54,812 nucleotides of DNA from Cytidiella melzeri (taxonomy: Eukaryota > Basidiomycota > Agaricomycetes > Polyporales > Irpicaceae). A program made the translations under genes and the position numbers. Numbering within the stretch: the first letter of the stretch is position 1; each line of letters starts with the position of its first letter. The stretch is from NCBI GenBank assembly GCA_022592445.1, contig JABYQR010000303.1:1-54812 (forward strand). The letters are read 5' to 3'. This document shows, piece by piece, positions 22,501-33,565 of this stretch. The notes under the pieces were generated by a model. It made no database searches. It was not told the DNA's origin and saw nothing but the letters and a program-made list of their open reading frames with translations.

Positions 22501-25196
22501 CTCAAGGAACATTGAAAGGCTCTGTTACGTCCAGCGATTGCAGACTCGTAAACTGGTATGTGCCATGAGTCTCTGCTACCTTCTCGGTGGTTCTCAAGCA
22601 TTCGCAGATCAACACTATGCCGACTGACGCCCATCCTGCTGGCTACATCGTGGCGGATGCAAACGATTTGCTAGGTCTGTTTGATGCAGATTTTGGAGTA
22701 CTAGTTATTGGTGAAGGCGCCAAGATCCTCGGGCCAAATCAGCACGGCCAGGAGGTCCTTGTAGTAGCTGAGTATTTGCGCATGAAACAGTTCAGGTACG
22801 AATTCCGTTGTATGTGAACGTACCAGTCTCTGAGATTTGTTTCAGCACGATGCAAATCTCGCAGGCGGTAACTTCGGATTACCCTGATCTTCACCTTCAG
22901 ACTGGGCTGGAGGTGATTGCTGGTTTGCTCTACATACCTCTATCCATAGGTGGTGGTGATTTCATTGCATTCTTGCGCAAAGGCCAGCCAACGCAGGTGA
23001 ATTGGGCTGGGAGACCCTACAGCGAGGCCGAAGGCAAAACCAAGCTGGAGCCGCGAAATTCGTTCAAGTTGTGGTCTGAGGTCGTAGCTGGCCGATGTCG
23101 CGCATGGACCGATGAACAGCTTGAGACCGCCGGCGTGCTTGCGCTGGTTTATGGAAAGGTAGGACAGCATAGTATAAACAGAAGATCAGCAGCTGCTAAT
23201 CATGGTATGTCCGCCTTCAGTTCGTCGAAGTGTGGCGACAGAAGGAATCTGCGTTACAAACCACGAAGCTGACAAATATTTTGCTTTCCAATGCCAGCCA
23301 TGAAGGTATGTGCCGTTTGAAAAATACGCATATAATGCCACTGATAAGCGTGCATCAGTGCGGACACCTCTGAACCACATCATCAAGTATGTGAATCACC
23401 GGTATGCCCGTTCATCCCTAACGTACGAATCCCCAGCTATCTCGAGATGGCTCTCAATGGCCAGTTGGATATTGAAACCAGGGAAAACCTCAGTCAATCG
23501 CATGCTGCTTCCAAGGTAATACTGTTCTCTCACGAAGTGACTTGTAGCAATATTGACGCTTCTACCAGAGCTTACTGTACACCATCAACGATCTCTTGGT
23601 CAGATTTGCTCAAATTGTGACCAGAAAAATATTGCTTACGGCGCTTACAGGATCTCACGCGATTGGAAAGCGGGAATGAGACCTCATTTTTCGAACCATT
23701 TGATCTACACAAAGCTGTTCATGACGCGACGCTTACCTACAGGAACGAAGCGCATCGCAGAAGTCTAGGGTTCAACTTAGACTTCACTGGCTGCCCTAGG
23801 TCTGTCGTTGGGGACTCTAGAAAGATCAGAACTGTGGTTGCAAATTTGACTGCCAACGCTCGTACGTCTCACAGCTTGATGTTCGGATATAGCTGATTGG
23901 TTCCATAGTCAAATACACATCCGAGGGATCCATAACAGTTCTGTGTCGGTCGTTCGAAGAACCTCCGGGTCTTCGCTCTTCTGATAACATCGCTGTCGAG
24001 ATTGTTGTTTCGGACACCGGGTGTGGAATTTATAGTGATAAGCTCGAGAGCATATTCCGAGAATTCGAGCAAATCGAAAACCCTCAAACTCCTGCTGGTG
24101 GCCCTCTGCCTCCTCAAACGCCTCCTGTGGCTCAAAGCAATGGGTTAGGTATGTGGCTCATAGCTCCTTGGTACTTACACATCGTATTCAGAATGTCAAT
24201 AGGGTTGGGTCTAGCAGTTGTTGCTCGCATTGTTGAGCAGCTAGGAGGCCAGCTCCGAGTGGATTCCAAACCGAACGAAGGCAGTCGATTTTCCTTCCTC
24301 ATACCGTTCGCAACCAGCTCTCAAAGCGGGAGCTCCGTGTCATCTCTTCGTTCTCGAGCCAATAGCGAACGTGGCGATGAAATCAATTCACTGGTTCATG
24401 CACTCAAGTCCCATCCACTTCCGGGTGTACCGGCGAACTTCATGATAGACGGATCAAGCACTCCAAGCACAGAGAGAGATTCTACGGCCCCTCCATCTCG
24501 TCCAAAGACGCTGTCACCTGCCAGCAGCAATAACACCAAGAAGTCAAATTGCTCGAGGGTAAGATCCAACAACCATCAAGACCCTGGTTCCCCAACGCCA
24601 CTACGGATTTTGATTGTCGAGGTAAACGACTTATGTGCTCTTGCTGTCTACACGTCTGACTTTTTCAGGACAACGATATCAATCGCACCATATTGGCCAA
24701 ACGCTTGATGCTCGATGGTCACACCGTTGTCAACACAACAAACGGTCAAGAGGGGCTGGACACTGTCGCAGAAGATCCGGAATTCGACTGTGTCCTCATG
24801 GACATTCAGTAAGTGTCATGGGGAACATCCTTTCATCTGCTGACACTGTTTTACAGAATGCCTCTACTTAACGGGTATGAGGCTACAGAACAGATACGCG
24901 TACTCGAGCAAGACAAGGAATTCGTACTTCGACGTCACACCCACCTACTCAATGGACGTATCCCCATCTTTGCTGTCTCTGCGTCCCTGTTCGAATCACA
25001 GTTTGACGCGATGTACGCCCGAGGGATGGACGGATGGATCTCGAAGCCGCTTGATTTCAAGAGACTTCGAGTCATCTTGAGAGGGGTCACTGACACCGCT
25101 CAGCGAGCCCGCGATGTTTACCGCAAGGGTTTCACCACCACGGACCAAGGGGGTTGGTTTGTGCCTGCCAAACTGGCGGACACCGCAGATGCATAG
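19586..25196 (+). CDS. PHY1: Fungal phytochrome hybrid histidine kinase (PAS-GAF-PHY-HK-REC)
   Basis: The model has 20 exons: 19586..19823, 19885..20603, 20652..20750, 20805..21941, 21996..22017, 22067..22149, 22198..22246, 22295..22332, 22385..22555, 22608..22795, 22846..23158, 23221..23305, 23359..23386, 23437..23515, 23569..23598, 23651..23861, 23909..24148, 24203..24621, 24669..24808, 24857..25196. All are phase-consistent; the product is 1542 residues. Domains in order: a disordered N-terminus; an N-terminal PAS with the bilin-linking Cys at about 316 (KCEDEPIRTPGAVQGFG); a Ser-rich insert; GAF from about 650 (PAADIPAQARNLY, CYLRAMSPIHLKYLGNMGVR); PHY with the tongue motif PRNSF; HisKA with the H-box His at about 1046 (ASHEVRTPLN); HATPase with NALKYT, DTGCGI and GLGLGLAVV; and REC with VEDND, phospho-acceptor Asp about 1428 (CVLMDIQMP) and an SKP lysine. 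It should sense red/far-red light through a biliverdin-type bilin and signal by phosphorelay. All key residues look intact. Confidence 0.93.
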
Positions 25197-25654
25197 TTGA
25201 GCAGCGAGACGCTGCTTGTGCTCTTTCTTTCTCATCATGAACACTTTGATAATGCGCATGGAACTGAAGATAATACACATGACATTGCCAGTGGATCCCT
25301 CTCTTTTTGTAGCCAGTATGTCAGTCAATAGACGATAGCTCTGTTCGGTATAGGATTTCGTACACAGATGCTCTAGTTCACATGGATTTTGGATGTCGTC
25401 GGTCGAGGAGGGTCCTCGCGTAAGTCTAGTGTAGCAACAAATAGATCCTACCACTGTAATTATTAAAACACCGGCTCGGATGTATACCTTAGCTAAATAG
25501 TTGAAACATTGTTTGTCTCCATTGCTTTCTTTTGTGCGAGGTCCATGTTGTCTTCAAAATGCGAGATTGGCGGGATGTATCCCCTTCGGTCCGTTGTCTT
25601 CTCTTGCCCGATTGACCTGCAACCCACGGTGACAGCTACCAGACGACAAGTAGG
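25197..25654. other. Convergent 3' intergenic region
   Basis: This 458-base gap lies between the stop of the phytochrome gene and the stop of the MFS gene on the opposite strand. It should hold both 3' UTRs. No further gene or repeat is seen. Confidence 0.55.
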
Positions 25655-28023
25655 TTACGCAGGGTTCTCAGTATGTCGTTCCTCCTTATCAATCGCTTGT
25701 CGTCGCCACACGGCGCCTTTCTCCATCACCAGAATGAGAGCGAGCTCGGCGACGACGGTTATACCCGCCCAAACGGTATACATGCCACCATCGCCAATGG
25801 AGTTCTGTTCGCAAGTCCGCGTTCAAAAATTTGACTTGCAACACATGCAAACCCTAGCTCACCTGTAGCGGGACTGCGATTTCTGCCGCAATGAACGCTA
25901 GGACACCTCTGAAGAGACTGTTACAAGCCACGGCTGAGGACGACCGGCCGACGTTGGCGTCGACGATGTAGGCTAGTGTGCTAGCGTATACGGCACTAGC
26001 CAAAAGAAAAGAGGGTGAGTTCAGGTTTGCCTTGGTGGAGAGAGAGAGAGTCATCTTACATCAAGAAGAAACCGATGATGAAGAGCATGACGCAGAGGCC
26101 TCCGATGTTGACATGCTTCTCACTCATCCATCCGTAGGCCACGATTGAAAGCGGTATCATAGGTAAGAACCATTTCGTACTCTTAAGCCTCATCTTGATC
26201 CATGTTTCAGTTATGGGGGCTCGGAAGGAATGAAAAGGACAGGGATTATATACCTCTGCTTCAGTGACACCGTCGTTCTTCTCCTTCATGCGTCTCAGAA
26301 CGTAGTCAGAGTATCGACCGCCGAGTATGCTACCGAGCATGTTGCCTACGAGTACATGTGAGCCCAACATCCGTGTGGGCGTATATGAGAGAAAAAACGC
26401 ACCGACGCCAAGCGATAGCAGGACTAGTCCAATCTGCATGGCATTGTACTGGTATTTGTTGGCTAGGGTGATGGCGCAAGTATACGATATGCTGTACGCG
26501 ACGCCGAATAGAACACCTATGTATCCATTCCCGGTTCACAACACGGTCGTCATTTGCACGAACGAGATGGAAAACACACCAGAGCAGAACAAGATGGCGA
26601 GGTTGTTCAATCTGCTGAGAACGCTCCGCATCGGCGGGATGGGGTTCACATCCGTTAACGAGAGCTTGATCTCCTTGACTTCAGCGGTAAGCCCATCGGC
26701 CGCAGGCTTTTCTGTTTGAGCTTCGATATCGTCCGATGGCACCGTCGGCCGCTTCTCGTCTTGTCTTCGGTTCACAGCTGTGACTTGACTCAGCGTGGAC
26801 GTCTCCGACCTCTGAGCGGCCTGTTGTTGCGCTCTGACTCGTTGGAGTACTCGCTGGTACGTAAGGCTGCGCTCACGACGGAAAGTATCCTTGAAGAAGA
26901 CAAAGACGAAGAGTACGGAACCGATCACTATCGAGAGGAACCAAAACGTGGCTCGCCAGTTGAAGCCTTGGGTGAGCGCGCCGCCGAGGATCGGCCCCAA
27001 GGCAGGACCAATGAGGGGAGCACTGAAATCGATTTGATAGATTGTCAGAGTTTAGTCTATGGATGTGAGCAGTGTCTGTCGTTACCAATAGTACACTCCC
27101 ATCATAGTGCCACGTTCATGAGGATCGTATATATCCGCTAGCGTTGCTGCTCCGATGGACAGGATAGCCGAGGTACTGTAGAAGCACAAGTTCAATGACG
27201 GACGATGGAAAAACCTCCGTAGGCTACATACCCAACTGCTTGTAGGCAACGCATCCCTATTAGGATTCCGATGGAGTGCGAGGTGGCGGCAACAATGGCC
27301 CCCGTCAGTCCTATTGACAAGGACACTAGGTATACTTTCTATGCGGGTTCGGGATGTCATAATGTGGTCTGGCATGATAGACAGAGGGAGCTACCTTTCG
27401 GCCAATTATCTCGCTGACAGCACTCCAAAGGAGAGGTACAGCGCCTTGAAGGAGGATGAAAACCGAAAGACTCCAGCTGATTTGCCCGGGAGTCGCGTGC
27501 AAATCAGCTTCTATCTGAGCAATGCCGGCTGAAAACATGACGCTCCCTGTCAACATATGGGATGTGAAGCGTGTCATATGCACGTACGGTTGTAAATGTT
27601 TGCGCTAAACCCGCTGATAGTCGCTGCACTAGCGATAGTGACGAGCACAATCCACTGTGCAACAGTATTGACGTGAGTGCTACTGGATATCTAAAGACTA
27701 GCTCCTACCTTGCGGAATTTGGACCAATGTCGAGGATCATCCTCTACCTTAGCATGTTCTATGTCTACCGTGACAGCGTCTACGTTGTGCTGCAAGTCTG
27801 GTTTCTCAATTTTAGGTGGTCGACATTGTTGAGCCTGAGCTGCAGCCGAATTCTCTTCAGATGATCTTGCCCGATCGTGGGTATTGAGATTGTCTACGTC
27901 AAGTCTAGAGTTTCCAGCAATTTTCAGTAAGAACAATGAGCATTTTGAGTGGCCGGAAACTTACCGTTCTGACGGCGATACTCCAGGTGTATCAACCGCC
28001 GACTTTTGTAGAATGCTAGACAT
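25655..28023 (-). CDS. MFS multidrug transporter, DHA1 type
   Basis: The model is complement of 12 exons: 25655..25804, 25863..25995, 26060..26193, 26254..26345, 26403..26516, 26580..27022, 27086..27175, 27232..27338, 27395..27528, 27588..27654, 27709..27904, 27965..28023. All phases close; the product is 572 residues. A hydrophilic N-terminus of about 85 residues leads into TM1 (WIVLVTIASAATISG, then NIYNPGIAQIEADL). Motif A-like WSAVSEIIGRKKVYLVS, RCLQAVGTSA, DIYDPHERGTMMGVYY and the antiporter motif C (APLIGPALGPILGG) are all present. A central basic/acidic loop of about 100 residues separates the two six-helix halves. The C-terminal half carries GSILGGRYSDYVL and ASTLAYIVDANVGRSS. This is the drug:H+ antiporter family with 12 helices; the substrate is unknown. 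The small exon structure is typical of basidiomycete members. Confidence 0.92.
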
Positions 28024-28707
28024 GCGACCGTATATCTGGCGAGTGTATGGCCGTGGCTGTCACAGTTTGCACTGTGCGAAGGGGTAATCAGACAGGAGAT
28101 TCTTGGGTGCCCATGCCGATGGGGCAGTTGGTTTAATGCAGCTGGAGAAGGGCATGAGGTTGGACCATGGCTCGAGTTTTCACAAGTCGGCAGCAAACCG
28201 GCACAACGAGTCAATGACTTCGAGAGACGGTCACGTTCAGTTTCTTCGGTCTGGATCGGCCGACCAGAGGATCCGAGTAGTAGGTCTGAACTTTGTGTCA
28301 TTGGTGAGCAATTATCGATTTACATCTGACGAGCAGAACGACTAGTAAATCTGCACTGTGGACGTACATAGGACGACGATTTTAGCAGCACATCCACACG
28401 CTAGACACGAGGATCTGTAGTAGTCACGGTTGGATCTATGTGAGACGTTCTTGCGAGGCTCACCAGTCGGCTGCACAAGTAGCAGCCAAAGCTCAGACTT
28501 CTGTGTTGGCAAGTGTTGTTCTGTCGAAGAACACGTAACGCGAGTGATACTGCCAGTGGCCGACTGCAAGACTTGCACACCGTTCTTGCCAGGCTGATTA
28601 CTGATGCGTTAAGAATCCAGATGCAATTAACCGTGAATAAATATTACTTCATTTACGTGGTAAATACAAATCTTACTCCGAACCACTGTAAACAATGATA
28701 AATTACG
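28024..28707. other. MFS promoter region and retrotransposon flank
   Basis: This 684-base region lies upstream of the MFS gene and ends at the left target-site duplication of the copia element. Only shadow-type short frames are present. The sequence becomes AT-rich toward 28700. Confidence 0.5.
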
Positions 28708-28712
28708 GGCGC
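28708..28712. repeat. Target-site duplication GGCGC, left copy
   Basis: GGCGC directly precedes the left LTR and is repeated directly after the right LTR (33938-33942). Five bases is the usual duplication length for copia integrases. Confidence 0.75.
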
Positions 28713-29084
28713 TTTTGTAGGGTTACGAAACGGCTCGATCTGTAGTACGCGAAGCGTGAATAAACTCAGTCAGCCTCGAATAAAGTGAGGAAACTACTAT
28801 ATTGCGCTAGCTAACCTGTAGTACGCGAAGCGTGAATAAACTATAGTAAGTTAGCTACTGTGAGAACAAAAGACTGTGTATAAAACCGTACCTCAGTCAG
28901 CCTCGAATAAAGTGAGGAAACTGAGGTGCGCGAGTCCGTTCGCTGGCGCGCTATGTGTGTGATTACCTAAGCATACCACTATATAGTACCTACGCCACGA
29001 CGGTCTTGGGGTCCATAAAACGAACGTGCGAACGAAAGTAAATGTCCATGCCCGATGAACATACCGAAAATAAATATAACAACA
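28713..29084 (-). repeat. LTR, 3' copy in element orientation
   Basis: This 372-base LTR appears identical to 33566-33937. Inside it two segments each occur twice in alternation: a 27-base unit around CTGTAGTACGCGAAGCGTGA and a 31-base unit around CTCAGTCAGCCTCGAATAAA. The units can form hairpins (ACGC/GCGT; CCTC/GAGG; ACCTCAGT/ACTGAGGT; TAGCTAAC/GTTAGCTA). Confidence 0.95.
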
Positions 29085-29107
29085 CGCCCACTCAGCGGGT
29101 ATGGACT

Positions 29108-32100
29108 TCACAACTGACCCATGCCCAGTAAGAAGCGACTGTGCTTTTCGCGCGCGAGAGCCTTCGTCAAAACATCGGCGACCTGATCTCCGGTAGGAAC
29201 GTACTCGGGGAAAATGAGGTTGTCGTCGTAAGTGTCGCGGATGAAATGATAGCGGACTGCGATATGCTTCGTGCGCTCGTGATGCTCTGGGTTTTTGATA
29301 AGTGCGATAGCCGACTGGTTATCAATGAGTAGAGGGACAGTGTATGTCGAGGCGAGACGTCCAATCTCGATGAGGAAAGAACGTAGCCAGACGGCCTCCT
29401 TGGTAGCATGTGACGCGGCCATATACTCAGCCTCGGTGCTAGAGAGTGCGGTCGAGTGCTGTCTCTTCGACGACCAGCTGATAGCGCCGCCCGAGAGCAT
29501 GAAAACGTACCCGGTGATGGAACGACGATCGTTGACGTCCGAGGCCCAATCAGCATCGACATAGCCGATGAGGTCGGGAGAAATACCGTCGCGTGCACCT
29601 GATGGAGTGCCACGAAAGGTGAGGCGAAGGTCCTTACTCGCCTGAAGATAGCGATAGACCCGTGTAATGGCATTGAGGTGGTCACGACCGGGAGTCGCAG
29701 CGTGTTTACTCAACACGCCCACTGAAAACGCAAGGTCAGGACGGGTCCCGATCATGGCGTACATCAGTGAACCAAGCATCGACTGGTAGCTCTTGACGTC
29801 GATTTCGGGTTCTGCCGCGGCGAGCTTAAGAAGCTTTGTGTTCGCGTCCATGGGAGTAGAAACCGGTCGACATTTTGTGAGTCCGAATCGATCCAGAATG
29901 GTTTTGATGAATTGTCGTTGAGACAGTTCGAGAGTGCGGTTTGCGCGGTCGCGAACGATCTCCATATTGAGGATCCAGCGAGCTTCGCCCAAATCTGTCA
30001 TCTCGAAACGACGAGAGAACTCGGCCTTGAGTTGTAGTACCTTGGCAAGATCCTTCCCGAAAATAAGTGTGTCGTCGACGTATACCGCGCAGATCATGAA
30101 CGAATCGCCTTCCTTCTTGAAGAAGACGGCATGGTCGTAGTGCGAGCGCGTGAAGTCGAGATCTTTGAACTCCTTGAGTAGGCGTTGGTACCACTGACGG
30201 CTAGACTGCCTAAGACCGTAGAGGGACTTCTTGAGTTTCCAGACAATGCCTTCGTCGGCCTGAAAACCGGGGGGACATTTCATGTAAATCTCCTCGTCGA
30301 GTTCACCATTGAGAAAGGCGGACTTGACGTCCATTTGGTGAATTTCAAGGTCCTCCTGCGCGGCGATAGCTAGAAGAGCGCGGATGGAAGTGAATTTTGA
30401 TACGGGAGCGAAAGTCTCCGTGAAGTCGATACCCTCGACCTGCGTGAAACCCTTTGCAACGAGCCTGGCTTTGTGCTTAATGACTTCGCCGTCTGGTCCT
30501 CGTTTGATGGCGAAAACCCATCGGCAGTCGACGAGTGTGCGGTCCTTAGGTCTCGGTACTTCGTCGTAAAGCTCTGCCTTGACGAAAGCTTGCATTTCTG
30601 CGACGCATGCTAGCTTCCATTCCAAGGCGTCCGGTCTGGCCATTGCTTGGGCGTAGGTCTGCGGCGCGTCGTCTAGAGAAGCCTTGAGTGCGTGCTGGTC
30701 ATCCGCAAAACTCGTGTCCGCGGCGTCGTGGAAAACGTCGTCGTTGTCGGGTTGGTTCTGCTGGTCTGGTGCCTCCTGCCGTCCCGCATCCCGAAGGGCC
30801 TTTACAGCCTCGATTGAAGCCTTGTCGCGAGAGTCCAAAGAGAATTTAGGGTGATCATCTTGGTCAGGCGCTCGGCGCGATCGAGTGGAGCGACGAAGCT
30901 CTGGAGCGGGGATTGGTACAGGGTATGGCTGAGGGGCGACCTGAGCAGGTACACGGCGAGTGCGTGACCGAGTGGCAGGTACACGAGTGGGTACGACCGG
31001 AGGGAGGACTTCCTCTTGGATATGCTCCTGAGGAGGAGATGGTGCTCGCGGAGGTGGTTGAATTGCTTTGGACTCCTCGTCCTGTACGTCCGTCGACGCA
31101 TTCGACGACTTGTCCTTGGCAATGGGAACCGCTGGAGCGTCATCATCCGGAGAGGGACTGCCTGTCACTGTAGGCAGTGGAGTGTCGAGGGTGTCGTCAT
31201 TGTCGATAACGACACGGTTCACCGGGAGGTCGAGGCCTTCGTCAAAGATAACATCGCGTGACTCGAAGATGCGGCCAGTTGGGCGATGGACAACGACGTA
31301 CGCCTTTCGATTTTCGGCGTATCCCAGAAAGACGCATTCAAGCGATTTGGGATCAAGCTTGCGACGCTTCTCGTCAGGAATGTGGACATGAGCAGTGCAG
31401 CCAAAAATGCGAAGGTGAGCGACTGAAGGTTTATTGCCAGTGAAAACTCCGTAGGGGGTGAGGCCGTCGAGGACGCGTGTAGGGACACGGTCGAGAATGT
31501 AGGCAGCGTAGAGAATTGCGTACCCCCAATATTTCTTAGGAAGCTTGGCGTCGTTCAGCATTGCACGCGCCATCTCGACGAGAGTGCGGTTTATGCGTTC
31601 CGCGACTCCATTCTCCTGAGGGGTGTAGGCGTTCGACTTCTCATGATGTATACCCTTGGAGCGAAGGTACTGCTCAAAGCCCTTCGAGCCGTACTCGCCA
31701 CCACCATCGCTGCGGAAATAATTCCCGCGTTCGCCAGTCTGAACCTCAGCACGAGCGTAGAAATCCTTGGTGCAAGCCGCGGATTCGCTCTTGGCCTTCA
31801 TGAGGGAGACAGACAGCTTGTGCGAAGCGTCGTCGAGGTGGGTGACGAAATACTTGTGACCTTGCGGGGTCTGAGTTTCCATGGGACCGCAGACGTCTGA
31901 GTAAACACGGTGGAGGACGCGTGTACTTCTGTCATGGGTCTCCTTAGGGATGGGGTGACGCGATTGCTTGCCCTCGAGACAAGGGACGCAGAGCGTTTGA
32001 GGTCGGGTGGTCTCACCGACTATCTCCATACCATCGACCATACCCTTCCGGACCATCTGACGGACGTAGTCCACATTGATGTGACCGAGACGACGATGCC

Positions 32101-33487
32101 AGGTGGTGACATCGGCCTTGGATGAGGGTTGCGTTGCGGCCTTGAGAGCGAAAGCGTTGGTCGGGTGATCAAATGAGGTGTCGCCCACTGAAGCGATAAA
32201 CGCGCGGAGTGAGGGAACGGGCGATGAGTCGAGAACGTAGAGACCTTTGTCGGACGGACGGGCAGCGCGACCGACGGTTTTCCCATCAGAGCGAAGAATG
32301 CTGCACGTGTTGCCCTTGAACGCGACGTTGAAGCCCTTTTTGGTAAGAGTGGAGACCGAGAGGAGGTTCCCGTTGAGATCTGGAACGAAGTAGACGTCGG
32401 AGAAGATTGATCTGGTGGTGGTGTTATCAATGTGTATATTGAGAGCCACGCGTCCTACGCCTACGGCGTCGATAGAACGCTCGTCACCAAGCCAAATCTG
32501 GATGGGGGAAGCGAGGTGTTGATAGGTGACGAACCAGCGGCGTTGTGAGCTCATGTGCACGGAGGCTCCTGAGTCAACGATCCACCTGGTGGGGAGGTCG
32601 GCACGGCCGGCGTGACCGTGTGCCATGAAAAGCTGGAGGGCATCGTCTTGCGTGTCCGCGACGGCTACCTTCGCATGCTCTCCTTCCTTCCCCTTCGTCT
32701 TTGCTTCCTTATCCTTCTCCTCCTTGTCCTTCTTCATCTTCCTGCACTCGTCGGTTGTGTGTCCTTTCTTCTTGCAGTACATACAACGTACGCCCGTCTT
32801 CTCCTTCTTCCGCTTGTCCTTCTGACCTCCGGTACCCTTGGCGTTAGCCTTCGCGACGAGGGCGACCTGCGAGGAGTCGCCGCGCGTCTTCTCCTCCATG
32901 AGAATAGAGTTCATGACGGCATCGGTGGTGGGTTTGTCGGACGAGGACATGAGGATTGTCGAAAGGACGGAATAGGAAGGGGGGAGCGACATGATCATGG
33001 CTGAGGCGATGACGGCGTCGTCGAGTGGTTGACCAAGAGAGGTAAGAATGAAACTCTTTTGCCGCATGGCATTAAGCTGAGGTTCGAGTGGGGAGTCGTC
33101 TGAAAGGGTGCCGCGGAAGATCTCGTTGAGGAGCAGAACAATGGTCTGCTTACCCTTTCCCTCGTAACGAGCGTGCAACTTGTCCCAGGTGTCTTTTGCC
33201 GAGGTGGTGTAGAGGACACCATTGAGGGGTTCGTCCTTGAGGGTGAGGGTGATCTGTGCGCGGGCCTCCTTGTTGAGTCGATTGTATTCGCCAACGGCGA
33301 CCGTGTCGTTTGGATCGGGAGGGGACCGCGAGCCATTGACGACTTCGATTAGACCGCGTAGTTCAAGAACCGTGGAGATCCGGAACTTCCACGTCTGGAA
33401 GTTCGAACCGTCGTCTTCGAGCGCTGGGATGTCGAAAAGGCGGCTGGATGCGTGAGGTTGCGAACGAGCGGGGTAAATAGTGGTCAT
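29108..33487 (-). CDS. Copia Gag-Pol polyprotein
   Basis: A single 1459-residue frame starts at the ATG at 33487 and ends with TGA at 29108. Domains in order: Gag (about 1-230, UBN2-like); a CCHC zinc knuckle near 233-250 (CMYCKKKGHTTDEC); an aspartic protease with DSGAS near 305; a pre-integrase zinc-binding segment (HRRLGH...CVPC); an integrase with its DDE core from about 528 (YSDVCGP, FRSDGGGEY, ENGVAERINRTL); a long Pro/Ser/acidic linker; a copia reverse transcriptase with YVDDTLIFG near 1135; and RNase H (DADWASD, SSTEAEYMAA, DNQSAI). The integrase-before-RT order places it in Ty1/copia rather than gypsy. No stop or frameshift is present, and gag and pol are fused with no frameshift site, as in many plant and fungal copia elements. 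Confidence 0.97.
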   Translation of the reverse strand: MTTIYPARSQPHASSRLFDIPALEDDGSNFQTWKFRISTVLELRGLIEVVNGSRSPPDPNDTVAVGEYNRLNKEARAQITLTLKDEPLNGVLYTTSAKDTWDKLHARYEGKGKQTIVLLLNEIFRGTLSDDSPLEPQLNAMRQKSFILTSLGQPLDDAVIASAMIMSLPPSYSVLSTILMSSSDKPTTDAVMNSILMEEKTRGDSSQVALVAKANAKGTGGQKDKRKKEKTGVRCMYCKKKGHTTDECRKMKKDKEEKDKEAKTKGKEGEHAKVAVADTQDDALQLFMAHGHAGRADLPTRWIVDSGASVHMSSQRRWFVTYQHLASPIQIWLGDERSIDAVGVGRVALNIHIDNTTTRSIFSDVYFVPDLNGNLLSVSTLTKKGFNVAFKGNTCSILRSDGKTVGRAARPSDKGLYVLDSSPVPSLRAFIASVGDTSFDHPTNAFALKAATQPSSKADVTTWHRRLGHINVDYVRQMVRKGMVDGMEIVGETTRPQTLCVPCLEGKQSRHPIPKETHDRSTRVLHRVYSDVCGPMETQTPQGHKYFVTHLDDASHKLSVSLMKAKSESAACTKDFYARAEVQTGERGNYFRSDGGGEYGSKGFEQYLRSKGIHHEKSNAYTPQENGVAERINRTLVEMARAMLNDAKLPKKYWGYAILYAAYILDRVPTRVLDGLTPYGVFTGNKPSVAHLRIFGCTAHVHIPDEKRRKLDPKSLECVFLGYAENRKAYVVVHRPTGRIFESRDVIFDEGLDLPVNRVVIDNDDTLDTPLPTVTGSPSPDDDAPAVPIAKDKSSNASTDVQDEESKAIQPPPRAPSPPQEHIQEEVLPPVVPTRVPATRSRTRRVPAQVAPQPYPVPIPAPELRRSTRSRRAPDQDDHPKFSLDSRDKASIEAVKALRDAGRQEAPDQQNQPDNDDVFHDAADTSFADDQHALKASLDDAPQTYAQAMARPDALEWKLACVAEMQAFVKAELYDEVPRPKDRTLVDCRWVFAIKRGPDGEVIKHKARLVAKGFTQVEGIDFTETFAPVSKFTSIRALLAIAAQEDLEIHQMDVKSAFLNGELDEEIYMKCPPGFQADEGIVWKLKKSLYGLRQSSRQWYQRLLKEFKDLDFTRSHYDHAVFFKKEGDSFMICAVYVDDTLIFGKDLAKVLQLKAEFSRRFEMTDLGEARWILNMEIVRDRANRTLELSQRQFIKTILDRFGLTKCRPVSTPMDANTKLLKLAAAEPEIDVKSYQSMLGSLMYAMIGTRPDLAFSVGVLSKHAATPGRDHLNAITRVYRYLQASKDLRLTFRGTPSGARDGISPDLIGYVDADWASDVNDRRSITGYVFMLSGGAISWSSKRQHSTALSSTEAEYMAASHATKEAVWLRSFLIEIGRLASTYTVPLLIDNQSAIALIKNPEHHERTKHIAVRYHFIRDTYDDNLIFPEYVPTGDQVADVLTKALAREKHSRFLLGMGQL

Positions 33488-33543
33488 TGTTAATAAAACG
33501 AATGTATGCTTGTAGCGCGATTAGAAAGAGTGTTGATTAGCGA

Positions 33544-33565
33544 TTAGAGCGCGGGGCTCATAACC
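33544..33565 (-). other. Primer-binding site for half initiator tRNA-Met
   Basis: Directly inside the 5' LTR, the plus strand reads TTAGAGCGCGGGGCTCATAA then CC, which looks like a eukaryotic initiator tRNA-Met from the D-arm through the anticodon loop (CAT within GGGCTCATAACC). The element-sense RNA is therefore complementary to the 5' half of tRNA-iMet cut in the anticodon loop, not to the 3' CCA end. Drosophila copia is primed by such a half-tRNA. The match to this organism's own tRNA was not checked. Confidence 0.8.

Noticed and set aside
24669..25196. Separate response-regulator gene
   Set aside because: The REC segment is joined in phase by GT-AG introns to the phytochrome histidine kinase, and VE^DND spans an exon junction, so it is the receiver domain of the same protein.
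11330..28023. Secondary-metabolite gene cluster
   Set aside because: Apart from an MFS and an AEC transporter there is no synthase, P450 or other tailoring enzyme in this stretch; neighbours are housekeeping or signalling genes.
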